Shown here: piece after piece, positions 27,911 through 37,525 of the stretch
Numbering within the stretch: position 1 is the stretch's first letter
Layout: each line of letters opens with the position of its first letter
NCBI GenBank assembly: GCA_903885375.1
Contig: CAISIK010000027.1
Span: 1 to 64,000, forward strand
Length of the DNA stretch: 64,000 bases
Reading direction: 5' to 3'
Source of the DNA: an uncultured Pseudomonadota bacterium
GTDB taxonomy: Bacteria; Myxococcota_A; UBA796; SXON01
Notes under the pieces: generated by a model
What the model saw: the letters and a program-made list of their open reading frames with translations, nothing else
Databases searched by the model: none
What the model was told of the DNA's origin: nothing
Position numbers and translations under genes: made by a program

Positions 27911-30058
27911 ATGCGCCTGCTCCTGCTCGAAGACTCCCCCGCGGAGTACGAAAACCTGCTCGTCTGGCTCCGTCCCCACTTCCAGATCGACCACGTCACC
28001 TCCGTGGCGGGCGTCCGAAAGCTGCTGGCGGGGAACCGCTACGACGTAGGTCTCATCGACCTCTGTGTAGATGACAGTCGCGACCTCGCCACCTTCCTGA
28101 CGGTTCGCGAGCTGGCGCCCGAGCTCCCGGTGGTGGTCCAGAGCGGGCTGCAGGAGGATGCGATCGCGCTCGAAGCGGTGGCTCGCGGCGCTCAGGACTA
28201 CCTCGTCAAGCGGAGTTTCACGGCCGAGCTCGTGCGCCGCGCGCTGCGGTACGCCATGGAAAGGGCGGGCGCCGAGCGCGAGCTTCGCGAAAGTCGGGAG
28301 CGCTACCAGCTCGCGCTCGCGGGCGCCCGCGACGGCATCTGGGACTGGAACGTGCTCACCGGCACCTTCGTGGTGTCCGAGCGGTGGTGCGCCATGCTCG
28401 GCCTTGCACCTGGCGAGTTCGGGCTCGAAGTGGAAGACTGGCTCCTGCTCATGCACCCCGCGGAGCGCGACGCCGTGTGGAGTACGCTCCAGGAGCATCT
28501 CGCCGGCGCTACGCCCCACTTCGAGATCGAGCACCGCATGCACCACGCGGCCGAGGGGTGGGTCTGGGTGCGGTCGCGCGGCATGGCGGTGCACGATGCC
28601 GCCGGGCGGGTGACCCGGGTGGCGGGCTCGCAGAGCGATGTGACCGAGCGCCGCGCCGTCGAAGCCGAGCTCGTCCGGCGGGCTACCACCGACGACCTCA
28701 CCGGGTTGGCCAACCGTGCCGCGTTCCTGGCGCGCCTGCAGGAGGCCTCCGACCGTCTCGACGGGAACCCCCGGGGCGCGTTCGGCCTGCTCTTCCTCGA
28801 TCTCGACCGGTTCAAGGTGATCAACGACAGCCTCGGCCACCAGGTGGGCGATCGCCTCCTGATCGCGGTGGCCCAGCGCCTTAGCCTCGGCGTTCGCCCC
28901 GGCGATCTCGTGGCGCGCCTCGGCGGCGACGAGTTCGCCATCCTCGCCGAGCCGGTGGACGGTCCACGCGCGGCCGAGGAGCTCGCGGCGCGGCTCCACC
29001 GCACCCTCGCGCAGCCCTTCGTGCTCGGCGACAACCAGGTCTTCGCCAGCGTGAGCATCGGGATCGTGGCCTGCGAGAGCAAGGGCGGCGACGCGGAGGA
29101 GCTGCTCCGCAACGCCGACATCGCCATGTACCGGTCGAAGCGCGCCGGGCGCGCGGGCACCGAACTCTTCGCCCAGGCCCACCACGCCGCCGTGGCCGGG
29201 CGGCTCGACCTCGAAACGGGGCTGCGCCGTGCGCTCGCGGAGGGCGGCCTCAGCCTGAACTACCAGCCCATCGTGGGCCTGCCGGGCGCAGAGCTCGTGG
29301 GCTTCGAGGCCCTCGTGCGGTGGACCCAGCCCGATGGGCGCTCGGTCGACCCCTCCGTGTTCATCCCGCTCGCCGAGGAGACCGGCCTCATCGTGGAGTT
29401 GGGCGCGTGGGTGATGCAGGAGGCCTGCGCGCGCATGGCCATGCTCTCGCGTATGCACGACGGCGCCTCCGACCTCGCGATCAGCGTGAACGTGTCGTCG
29501 CGCCAGTTCGCCCACGGCGACATGTACGAGCTCGTCCGCAGGGTGCTGACGGAGACGGGGCTGCCCGCCTCGCGGCTCGTGCTCGAGCTCACGGAAACGG
29601 CGCTCATGGAGAACCCCGTCACCGTCACCGATGTGCTCACGCGCCTGCGCGCCCATGGGGTGCGCGTCCACCTCGACGACTTCGGCATCGGCTACAGCTC
29701 GCTCAGCTACCTCCAGCGTTTCCCCATCGACAGCCTCAAGATCGACCGCTCCTTCACCCAGGGCGTGCCCGGCCAGTCCGGCGACGAGGCCATCGTGCGG
29801 GCCATCCTCTCGCTGGCCAGCGCGCTCGGCATGGAGGTGGTGGCCGAGGGCGTGGAGAGCGCGGCGCAACTTGCCCACCTCGCCGGCCTGCACTGCGGCT
29901 TTGGTCAGGGCTACCTGTTCTCGCGCCCCGTCGAGTCGCGTGCGCTCGATGGGCTCCTGGGTCGCGACTTCCGACCGAAGGCGCTGCCCCTTGCGCTGGA
30001 GCGACCGCTCGCCTTCGGGCACCGCCGTCGGGCGGGAGAGCGCGTGGCCCAGGGCTGA
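27911..30058 (+). CDS. Response regulator receiver-PAS-GGDEF-EAL protein
   Basis: REC MRLLLLEDSPAEYENLL; LARLGGDEFAIL; FEALVRWTQPDG; DDFGIGYSSLSYLQRFPIDSLKIDRSF. Confidence 0.92.
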   Translation: MRLLLLEDSPAEYENLLVWLRPHFQIDHVTSVAGVRKLLAGNRYDVGLIDLCVDDSRDLATFLTVRELAPELPVVVQSGLQEDAIALEAVARGAQDYLVKRSFTAELVRRALRYAMERAGAERELRESRERYQLALAGARDGIWDWNVLTGTFVVSERWCAMLGLAPGEFGLEVEDWLLLMHPAERDAVWSTLQEHLAGATPHFEIEHRMHHAAEGWVWVRSRGMAVHDAAGRVTRVAGSQSDVTERRAVEAELVRRATTDDLTGLANRAAFLARLQEASDRLDGNPRGAFGLLFLDLDRFKVINDSLGHQVGDRLLIAVAQRLSLGVRPGDLVARLGGDEFAILAEPVDGPRAAEELAARLHRTLAQPFVLGDNQVFASVSIGIVACESKGGDAEELLRNADIAMYRSKRAGRAGTELFAQAHHAAVAGRLDLETGLRRALAEGGLSLNYQPIVGLPGAELVGFEALVRWTQPDGRSVDPSVFIPLAEETGLIVELGAWVMQEACARMAMLSRMHDGASDLAISVNVSSRQFAHGDMYELVRRVLTETGLPASRLVLELTETALMENPVTVTDVLTRLRAHGVRVHLDDFGIGYSSLSYLQRFPIDSLKIDRSFTQGVPGQSGDEAIVRAILSLASALGMEVVAEGVESAAQLAHLAGLHCGFGQGYLFSRPVESRALDGLLGRDFRPKALPLALERPLAFGHRRRAGERVAQG

Positions 30059-30171
30059 GAGCGTTCGAGGGGGAGATGCGCCGCGACCCGTCCCCCGGGG
30101 ATCGTGGGCAGGCGCGCATCTCGGCGCCCCCGGGGCTGACCTCGGCCGGTTCGGCGCGCTAAGCGCGGCCG

Positions 30172-32463
30172 GTGCGCATCCCGCTGCCCATCGATGCCGC
30201 CCTCGCCGAGGTGCGCGCCGCCCTCGAGGAGCACGGCGCTGTGGTGCTCGAAGCGCCCCCGGGCTCGGGCAAGACCACCCGGGTGCCGCTCCTCGTGGCG
30301 GAGCTGGTGGAGGGGCAGGTCTGGGTGCTCGAGCCCCGCCGGGTGGCGGCGCGGGCCGCGGCGCAGCGGGTGTCGCAGGAGCTCGGCGAGCCCGTGGGGC
30401 AGACCGTGGGCTACGCCATGCGCCTCGATCGGCAGGTCGGCGCCCGAACGCGCGTGGTCTACGTCACGGAGGCGCTCCTCACCCGCCGCCTCGATGACTT
30501 CGACGAGCTGGGCGCCGTCGTGCTCGACGAGTTCCACGAGCGCAGCATCCACACCGATGTGGCCCTCGCGTGGGTGCGCCAGCTCCGTCGCGCCCGGCCG
30601 GCGCTCAAGCTGGTCGTGATGAGCGCCACGCTCGAGGCCGAGGCGGTGGCCCGTTTCCTTCAATGCCCCCGCGTGCGGTCCGAGGGCCGGCGCTTCCCCG
30701 TGGACATCCGGCACCTCGACCGGAAGGACGAGCGCCCCCTCGAAGTGCGCCTCTCCGCGGCGGTGCGCGCGGTCACCGGCAACGTCCTCGCCTTCCTCCC
30801 CGGCATCGGCGAGATCGAGCGCGCTGCGGCCCTGCTCACCGACTTCGACGTGGCGCTCCTGCACGGCGAGCTCGATGGTGCCGCGCAGGACCGCGCCCTG
30901 CGCGCGCCCGATCCGGGCTCCACGCGCCGTCGGGTGGTGCTGGCCACCAACGTGGCGGAGACGAGCGTCACCGTGGAGGGCATCGACACCGTGGTCGATT
31001 GCGGGCTCGTGCGGCAGGCCGCGTGGGACCCGTGGTCCGGCCTCCCCACGCTCGACCTCGTTCCCATCGCGCGCGACTCCGCCGCCCAGCGCGCCGGGCG
31101 CGCCGGGCGCCTCGGACCGGGCACCTGCCTGCGGCTGTACAGCGCTGGTGATCACGACTCCCGCCCCGCGCAGACCGCGCCGGAGGTCCGTCGCATCGAC
31201 CTCGCCGCCACCGTGCTGGCGTTGGGGGGGCGCGAGCTCGAATGGTTCGAGGCGCCCACGCCGGCGGCCTGGCGGGCCAGCGTGGCGCTGCTCGAGCGCC
31301 TCGGCGCGCTTCATGGCGGGGCGCGCACGCCGATCGGCGACGAGATGGCGCGGCTCCCGCTCGCGCCCCGCCTCGCGCGTGTGCTCCTCGAAGGCGCGGC
31401 GCTCGGCGTCGGCCGGCAGGCGGCCTCGCTCGTCACGCTCTTCGGGCGGCGCCTCTCCGGCGATCTCGTGGACCGCGCGCTGGATGGTGAGGGCGATGCG
31501 GGGGAGCGGCGGCGCCTGCTGGGGCTCGTGGATGCGCGCGGACCGGAAGCGAAGGCCCCCGAGGCGGCGCTCCGTCAGGCGCTGCTCGCCGGCTTCCCCG
31601 ACCGGGTGGCGCGCCGGGAGGGGGGGCGCGTCCGCCTCGCGGACGGTGGCGCCGCCGAGTGCGAGTCCGCCCGCGATGGCTTCGTGGTGGTGACCGAGGT
31701 GGACCGCGTGGGCACCCGGGTGCGCGCCCGCTCGATGACCCCGGTCGACGAGGGCTGGCTCCTCGAACGCGCGGAGGTCCGGGTCACGATGGGGTGGGCC
31801 GGCGAGCGCGTGGAGGTCCGCGAGGCGCTCCAGTTCGGCGACCTCGTGCTCGACGCCTCACCCGGCAAGGGCGACCCGGAGGCCGTCGCCCGCCTGCTGC
31901 ACGAACATGCCCGCGCGGTGATGCACCGGCACGTCCCCGACTGGGAGCGCGGGGTCGCCGTGCTCGGCCGCGTGCGCTTCCTCCGCCGCCGGGGGGAGGA
32001 GCTCCCGGAGCTGGAGCTCGACACGCTCGCGGCCGCCTTGTGCCGCGGCTGCCGCTCGCTCGGCGACCTCGAGTCCACCTCGCTCGTCTCCACCATCCGC
32101 GAGGCGCTCCCCGACCCCGCCCGCCTGGACCGGCTCGCCCCCGAATTCGTCCGCCTCCCCGGCCGGCTGCGCGCGCCGGTCGGCTACGACACCGACGAAC
32201 CCTGGGTGGAGTCCCGCATGCAGGACTTCTTCGGCCTCGCCGACGGTCCCCGCGTGGCGGGCGACACCCCGCTCGTTTTGCGCCTCCTCGCGCCGAACTA
32301 CCGGCCCGTGCAGGTCACCACCGACCTCGCGGGCTTCTGGGCGCGCCACTACCCGGGCCTCCGCAAGGAGCTCATGCGGCGCTATCCCCGGCATGCGTGG
32401 CCGGAAGATCCCCGCAACGCGGTCGTCGAGCCGAAGCCGGAGCGGGATACTCGACGCCGATGA
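30172..32463 (+). CDS. hrpB: ATP-dependent helicase HrpB
   Basis: EAPPGSGKTTRVPLLV, LDEFHERSIHTDVALA, TNVAETSVTVEGIDTVVDCG, QRAGRAGRLGPGTCLRLY. Confidence 0.93.
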   Translation: MRIPLPIDAALAEVRAALEEHGAVVLEAPPGSGKTTRVPLLVAELVEGQVWVLEPRRVAARAAAQRVSQELGEPVGQTVGYAMRLDRQVGARTRVVYVTEALLTRRLDDFDELGAVVLDEFHERSIHTDVALAWVRQLRRARPALKLVVMSATLEAEAVARFLQCPRVRSEGRRFPVDIRHLDRKDERPLEVRLSAAVRAVTGNVLAFLPGIGEIERAAALLTDFDVALLHGELDGAAQDRALRAPDPGSTRRRVVLATNVAETSVTVEGIDTVVDCGLVRQAAWDPWSGLPTLDLVPIARDSAAQRAGRAGRLGPGTCLRLYSAGDHDSRPAQTAPEVRRIDLAATVLALGGRELEWFEAPTPAAWRASVALLERLGALHGGARTPIGDEMARLPLAPRLARVLLEGAALGVGRQAASLVTLFGRRLSGDLVDRALDGEGDAGERRRLLGLVDARGPEAKAPEAALRQALLAGFPDRVARREGGRVRLADGGAAECESARDGFVVVTEVDRVGTRVRARSMTPVDEGWLLERAEVRVTMGWAGERVEVREALQFGDLVLDASPGKGDPEAVARLLHEHARAVMHRHVPDWERGVAVLGRVRFLRRRGEELPELELDTLAAALCRGCRSLGDLESTSLVSTIREALPDPARLDRLAPEFVRLPGRLRAPVGYDTDEPWVESRMQDFFGLADGPRVAGDTPLVLRLLAPNYRPVQVTTDLAGFWARHYPGLRKELMRRYPRHAWPEDPRNAVVEPKPERDTRRR

Positions 32464-33458
32464 AACAAGTCTGGATTCCCCGCCCGGGTGCCCCCGAAAT
32501 CCTTGAAGTGCGCGAGGCGCCGGACCCGAAGCCCGCCCCCGGTCAGGTGCGCGTGGCCGTCGAGGCCGCCGGCATCAACTTCGCCGACGTGGCCGCGCGG
32601 CTCGGCAACTACCCCGACGCCCCGCCCTACCCCTTCGTTCCGGGCTACGAAGTGGCCGGTCGGATCGACGCCGTCGGCGAGGGCGTGGCCCCCGAGCGCG
32701 TGGGCGAGGACGTCTTCGTGATGACCCGCTTCGGCGGCTACAGCTCGATGGTGTGCGCCCCCGCACCCACGGCGGTTCGCCGCCCTGCAGGGATGAGCGC
32801 GGCGGTGGGCGCGGCGCTGCCCGTCAACTACCTCACGGCCTGGATGATGCTCCGCGTGATGGGTCGCGTTGCGGCGGGCGACCGGGTCTTCATCCACAGC
32901 GCGGGCGGCGGCGTGGGCCTCGCCAGCATCGACCTCTGCCGCGCTGCGGGCGCGGAGATCTGGGGCTCCGCGGGCCGGAGCAAGCACACCTTCCTCGCCG
33001 AGCGCGGGGTGCACCACCTGCTCGACTCCCACACCGACGAGTGGCCCACCGAGGGCATGGACCTCGTGCTCGACCCGATCGGCGGTCCGAGCTGGGCGCG
33101 CGGGCTGGCCGGCCTCCGCGCGGGCGGGCGGCTCGTCTGCTTCGGGCTCAGCGCGGGCTCCACGGGCAGCACGCCATCGAAGTGGACGCAGCTCAAGGCA
33201 GCCCTGGGCATCCCCTGGTTGCAGAGCAACCCCGTGGCGCTCATCAACGCCAACAAGGGCGTGCTCGGCGTCAACATGGGGCACCTGTGGGATGAGTCGG
33301 AGCGCGTCCTCGCGTGGACCCGGGAGATGGTCGGGATGTGGGAGGTGGGGCACCTGCGCCCGCATGTGCATGCTTCGTTTTCGTTCGAACAGGCGGCCGA
33401 GGCGCATGCGCTCATTCATCGGCGGGAGAACGTCGGGAAGGTGTTGCTCACCCCTTGA
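32460..33458 (+). CDS. Zinc-binding alcohol dehydrogenase / quinone oxidoreductase family protein
   Basis: VAVEAAGINFADVAARLGNYPDAPPYPFVPGYEVAGRIDAVG; HSAGGGVGLASIDLCRAAGAEIWGSAGRSKH. Confidence 0.88.
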   Translation: MKQVWIPRPGAPEILEVREAPDPKPAPGQVRVAVEAAGINFADVAARLGNYPDAPPYPFVPGYEVAGRIDAVGEGVAPERVGEDVFVMTRFGGYSSMVCAPAPTAVRRPAGMSAAVGAALPVNYLTAWMMLRVMGRVAAGDRVFIHSAGGGVGLASIDLCRAAGAEIWGSAGRSKHTFLAERGVHHLLDSHTDEWPTEGMDLVLDPIGGPSWARGLAGLRAGGRLVCFGLSAGSTGSTPSKWTQLKAALGIPWLQSNPVALINANKGVLGVNMGHLWDESERVLAWTREMVGMWEVGHLRPHVHASFSFEQAAEAHALIHRRENVGKVLLTP

Positions 33459-33514
33459 GGGGCGGCCGGGCACGACGCGGCGACCGTCGGCGCGGCGGGG
33501 GCGAGGAGCCCCGG

Positions 33515-36100
33515 CTACCAGACGCCGTTGGTGATCTTGAGCGAGTACTCCTGGCAGGAGTAGGTCGTGCTCGTGCGGAACACGTGGATGTAGTAGTCGT
33601 TGCTCAGGTCGTCGCACTCGTTGTATTCGGAGGCGGCGGCGCAGGTGCGGTAGTCGCTCGGGATGGTGTGGGAGCCGTCGCCCACGTCCTCCTGGTAGAC
33701 CTCGTACTCCGAATAGCCGCTGCCCTCGGGGTCGGTGCCGGAGCCGGTGCTGCACTCCAGCTCGCTCGTGGTGCAGCCGCCCTCGTACACCACGAAAGCG
33801 TACTCGCTGCTGCCGGCCGTCAGCTCCACGTGGAAACGGTAGTTGTTGTAGGTGCCGCTGACCGTGTCGGAGGTGGTGATGGAGTACCAGTCGTCGTCGC
33901 TGGCGTCGAGGATGTTGCCGTTGAACTCGATGGTGGCGGTGCCGTCGGCCGCGAGGGTGCTCCAGTCCACCACGGGGTCGGCGCAGCTGTCGCCGTAGGC
34001 GGTGGTGTCCTCGTAGTCATCCACCGGGTCGCACACCTCGGTGCCGACGATGTTGGACACGGCGGAGGTGTTGCCCGAGGCGTCGGTGGCGGTGGCGTAG
34101 AACGAGTAGGAGAGGCCCGCGGTGAGGCCTTCGCTGAAGCTGAACGTGCCCGCGCCGTTGGCGGTGGCGGTGTCGGTCGTGACGCCCGAGCTGCTGGAGA
34201 TGTACAGCGTGACGTCGGCGAAGGGCTCCGTGGAGCCGCTCACGGTGGCGCTCGTTTCGTTCCGGTACGGGTCGACCGAGTTCAGGATCGGCGCGTCGGG
34301 CGCGGTGTAGTCGCCGACCAGCGCGGAGTCGGTGCCGGAGCCGCTGGTGGCCGTGCCATCGCTGGCGGTCACGGTGCAGGCCCAGGTCTCGCCATCGCTT
34401 GTGTAGGAGGACGCCACGGTGTTGCTGGTGACGGCCGAAACCACGCCGTTCACGGTCCACGCGTAGGTGTAGGTGATGGCATCGCCGTCATCGTCGGTGC
34501 TGGCGCCGGTCACGGTGCAGGTGAGGGTGTCGTCGTCTTCCGGATAGTTCGGCGTGACATCCACCGAGGGCGCCGTGGGGGTGCTGTTCTGGATCGTGCG
34601 CGTGCCGGAGATCACGGAGGCGCCGAGGTCGTAGCCGTCCCACGGGAAGATCTCGACGGTGATGTCGTCGCCCTTCACGAAGTACGTGCCCGCGAGGGTG
34701 GGGTCGGTGGCGCCCGCGATGGCGGCCCCGTTGAGGTACCACTGGTAGGTCTCGCCCTCGGCATCGCCGTCGGGGTCGGAGTAGCCGGTGGCGTTCGCGG
34801 TGAGCGTGTCGTTGGTGTAGGCCGTGGCGGGCGTGATCGTGGCGCTGGTGAGCGAGGGCGGGCCGTTGCCGATCGTGGCGCTGTCGGTGCCGGCGGGGCC
34901 GTCGGAGGCGCCGTCGTTCGGCACCACGTACACGGTCCAAATGTCGCCGCGGGAGGTGGCGCTCGCCGGCAGGGGGTTGCTGGTCCGGCCCGAGTCCACG
35001 CCGTTGAGGTACCAGAAGTAGCTGTAGGTGATGGCGTCGCCATCGGCATCGTAGCTGGGGGTCACGACGGAGACGGCGAGCGGATCGCCCGAGCCCGCGG
35101 GGTCGGGGGTGATGGCCACCGTGGGGGCTTCGGGAGGCTCGTTGATGTAGAGCGTGGCGTAGTCGACCGCGGTGATGCCGTCGGTGTCGGTGGCGGTCAC
35201 GGTGATGGTGTGGACACCGTGGCTGAGCGCGTCGTAGGTGAAGTCGGCGGTGCCATCGCTGCCGGCGCCGCGGGTGGAGAAGATGCCGTCGATGTCGCTC
35301 TCCCACACGAGCCCCACGGCATCGGGGGTGTCCTCGGCGTCGCCCACCGTGGCCTCGAAGTACACGACCTCGCCGATGTTGGCGCGGTCGCCCGACTTCG
35401 GCGCGACGAGGGTGAGGGTGGGACGGGAGCCGGCGGCCACCTGCACGGTGGTGGTGTCGGAGCCGGTGCGGCCCGTGGTGTCGGTGACGGTGAGGGTGAG
35501 CTGGTGCTCGCCTTCGCTCAGTGTGGCGGTGCCGGTGGTCTTTCCATCGCTCGACGGGCTCGACGAGAAGGGCAGCGCGCCATCCCTCGACGAAACCCAG
35601 GCCACCGTGAGCTGCTCGGGAAGGTCCTCGCCGTCGGACACCGCGCCCTCGAACAACGTGAGCTGGTTGGAGAAGTACTCGCCGCCGAACTCGGGCGTGA
35701 CGATCTCGGCGATGGGCGCGTCGTTCTTCTGCACGGTGACGTGCACGGTGCCGACCGCCGATTCGCCGTCGGGATTGATCGCGGTGAGCGTGACGGTGGC
35801 ATCGCCGCGGCTGAACACGGTGGCGCATTCGGAAACGCCGTTGGTGTCGAACACGGCGCCTTCGCAGACCGTGCCGCCGTTGATGGCCCAGGTGGCGCTG
35901 ATCGAGGTCAGCGACGTTTCGAAGTTCTCATCGACCACGCGGCCGCGCATGTTGACGGCCACGCCCTCGTTGAGCGAGGCCCCATCGGCCGGCGACTCGA
36001 TCGCCACCACCGGCGGCTTCGTGAATTTGGTGACGCCGTTGGTGTTCTCACACCCAGCGAGGACGAGGACGGTGCTGAGCACGAGGAGGGCGGGTCGGAT
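33515..36100 (-). CDS. Large Ig-like/PKD-type repeat lipoprotein, possible ATC start
   Basis: IRPALLVLSTVLVLAGCENTNG followed by many repeated beta-sandwich-like units (e.g. DGDAITYTYAWTVNGVV, DPDGDAEGETYQWYLNGA). Track start is GTG at 36082. Confidence 0.75.
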   Translation of the reverse strand: MRPALLVLSTVLVLAGCENTNGVTKFTKPPVVAIESPADGASLNEGVAVNMRGRVVDENFETSLTSISATWAINGGTVCEGAVFDTNGVSECATVFSRGDATVTLTAINPDGESAVGTVHVTVQKNDAPIAEIVTPEFGGEYFSNQLTLFEGAVSDGEDLPEQLTVAWVSSRDGALPFSSSPSSDGKTTGTATLSEGEHQLTLTVTDTTGRTGSDTTTVQVAAGSRPTLTLVAPKSGDRANIGEVVYFEATVGDAEDTPDAVGLVWESDIDGIFSTRGAGSDGTADFTYDALSHGVHTITVTATDTDGITAVDYATLYINEPPEAPTVAITPDPAGSGDPLAVSVVTPSYDADGDAITYSYFWYLNGVDSGRTSNPLPASATSRGDIWTVYVVPNDGASDGPAGTDSATIGNGPPSLTSATITPATAYTNDTLTANATGYSDPDGDAEGETYQWYLNGAAIAGATDPTLAGTYFVKGDDITVEIFPWDGYDLGASVISGTRTIQNSTPTAPSVDVTPNYPEDDDTLTCTVTGASTDDDGDAITYTYAWTVNGVVSAVTSNTVASSYTSDGETWACTVTASDGTATSGSGTDSALVGDYTAPDAPILNSVDPYRNETSATVSGSTEPFADVTLYISSSSGVTTDTATANGAGTFSFSEGLTAGLSYSFYATATDASGNTSAVSNIVGTEVCDPVDDYEDTTAYGDSCADPVVDWSTLAADGTATIEFNGNILDASDDDWYSITTSDTVSGTYNNYRFHVELTAGSSEYAFVVYEGGCTTSELECSTGSGTDPEGSGYSEYEVYQEDVGDGSHTIPSDYRTCAAASEYNECDDLSNDYYIHVFRTSTTYSCQEYSLKITNGVW

Positions 36101-36121
36101 GAGACACCTCCGGAAGTGTGG

Positions 36122-36150
36122 AGTATACGGCGGAACTCCACGAGCAACAA
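36122..36150 (-). promoter_or_regulatory. Sigma70-like promoter TTGTTG-N17-TATACT (minus strand)
   Basis: Reverse complement: caacaa 36145-36150, agtata 36122-36127; GGAGG SD at 36107-36111. Confidence 0.55.
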
Positions 36151-36212
36151 GCTCGGCGAGTCCGTTCTCCTGCGCACCGTCTACGCGGGGCGTCGAGGGT
36201 CGCTCGGGCCGG

Positions 36213-36437
36213 TCAGCCGCCCTCGTCGCCTACCGCTTCCACCGGGCAGCTCTCCAGCGCGAAGCGGAAGAGGTCGAACTCCGCCGGAACGTGGGCGCGT
36301 ACGTAGGCCTTGCGCGCCTCGTCCCGCCCGAAGATCTCGGGCGAGATGTCGGTGCAGGTGTCGCAAGAAACGCAGGTGAGGTCCACGAACCAGGGGCCCG
36401 GGGCATTGCGGGGGTGTCGGCGGGAAGGGTCCGGCAT
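36213..36437 (-). CDS. Single-cluster [4Fe-4S] ferredoxin
   Basis: LTCVSCDTCTDISPEIFGRDE...ALESCPVEAVGDE. Confidence 0.8.
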   Translation of the reverse strand: MPDPSRRHPRNAPGPWFVDLTCVSCDTCTDISPEIFGRDEARKAYVRAHVPAEFDLFRFALESCPVEAVGDEGG

Positions 36438-36439
36438 GT

Positions 36440-37525
36440 TCAGCCTCGGTGGCCATGAACGACGCGGGCGCTCTCGCGGAGGTCGGGGCCGGTCACGGTG
36501 CCGGCTCCTTCGGTTCGCAGACCGTGGTCGTCGGGTTGTTCATCACTGCGCTGCCCACGGCGGGCGGCGATTCGTTCGAGGAGGGCCGGCTCGGGCTCGC
36601 GGCGGAGCACCTTCCGGATGATGGCCTCCGGGTTTCCGGCCACGGGGAAGAGCTCGGCGGGGTCGTAGTGGTAGCCCATCGAGTAGAGCCCGGCGCAGAC
36701 CGGATCGAGCGCGCAGGCATCGCACGCGGGTGCCTTGCCGTGGAGGAACTGCTTCTGGAGGACGAAGCCCTTCTTGTCGAGGAAGCGGATGCAGCGCTCC
36801 TCCTCCTTCACGATCTTGCGGGTTTCCGTCGAACTTTCGGCGTACTCGGGCATGTAGCAGAGGGGCACGCGCTCGGCGCGGAAGGTGCGGCCCACCTGGG
36901 TCAGAAAGCGCATGGCCCGGCGCAGCGAGAGCTCGAACTCGCCGAGGCGCGGGATCACGTCCGGGTTGCGCTCCGCCCGGTTCATGTTCGGGTCCATGTT
37001 GTTCCACACGAAGTGGCGCACGTGCGGGTGCCGGCCCACCACCCAGCGCACCGTCTCGTCGAGGTGGTCGCTGTTGTAGGCGTTGATGACGGTGTTGATG
37101 TCGGCGGTGATGCCGAGGGTGCCCACGTGGCCGAGCGCGCTGTCGATGTGGTGGTGGCTCCCCGGCGTCTGCGTGAGGAAGTCGTGCACCGCCTCGCGGC
37201 TGGAATGGAGGCTCAGGTGCACGTGGGTGAGCCCGCTCTCCACCAGCTCACGGAGGAAGGGCAGCTCAGAAATCCGCTGACCGTTCGTGATCATGCGGAT
37301 GAACAGCCCTTTGCTGTGGGCGTACTGCACGGCCGGCAGGAGCAACGGGGCGATGGTGGGCTCGCCGCCGGTGAGGATGATGCCGTCGTAGCCGCGGGCC
37401 ACGAGATCATCGATGGAGTCGCGCATCTCCTGGTCGCTCAGGCTCACCCCGCTGGGCGGGTTGCTGCAGAAGCGGCACGCCTGCTTGCATTCGCGGGTGA
37501 GCTGGAGGTAGCCGAGGTTCGCCAT
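36440..37525 (-). CDS. Radical SAM protein B
   Basis: LTRECKQACRFCSNPPSG (CX3CX2C); GIILTGGEPTIAP; C-term CDACALDPVCAG; start overlaps upstream stop (ATGA). Confidence 0.88.
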   Translation of the reverse strand: MANLGYLQLTRECKQACRFCSNPPSGVSLSDQEMRDSIDDLVARGYDGIILTGGEPTIAPLLLPAVQYAHSKGLFIRMITNGQRISELPFLRELVESGLTHVHLSLHSSREAVHDFLTQTPGSHHHIDSALGHVGTLGITADINTVINAYNSDHLDETVRWVVGRHPHVRHFVWNNMDPNMNRAERNPDVIPRLGEFELSLRRAMRFLTQVGRTFRAERVPLCYMPEYAESSTETRKIVKEEERCIRFLDKKGFVLQKQFLHGKAPACDACALDPVCAGLYSMGYHYDPAELFPVAGNPEAIIRKVLRREPEPALLERIAARRGQRSDEQPDDHGLRTEGAGTVTGPDLRESARVVHGHRG

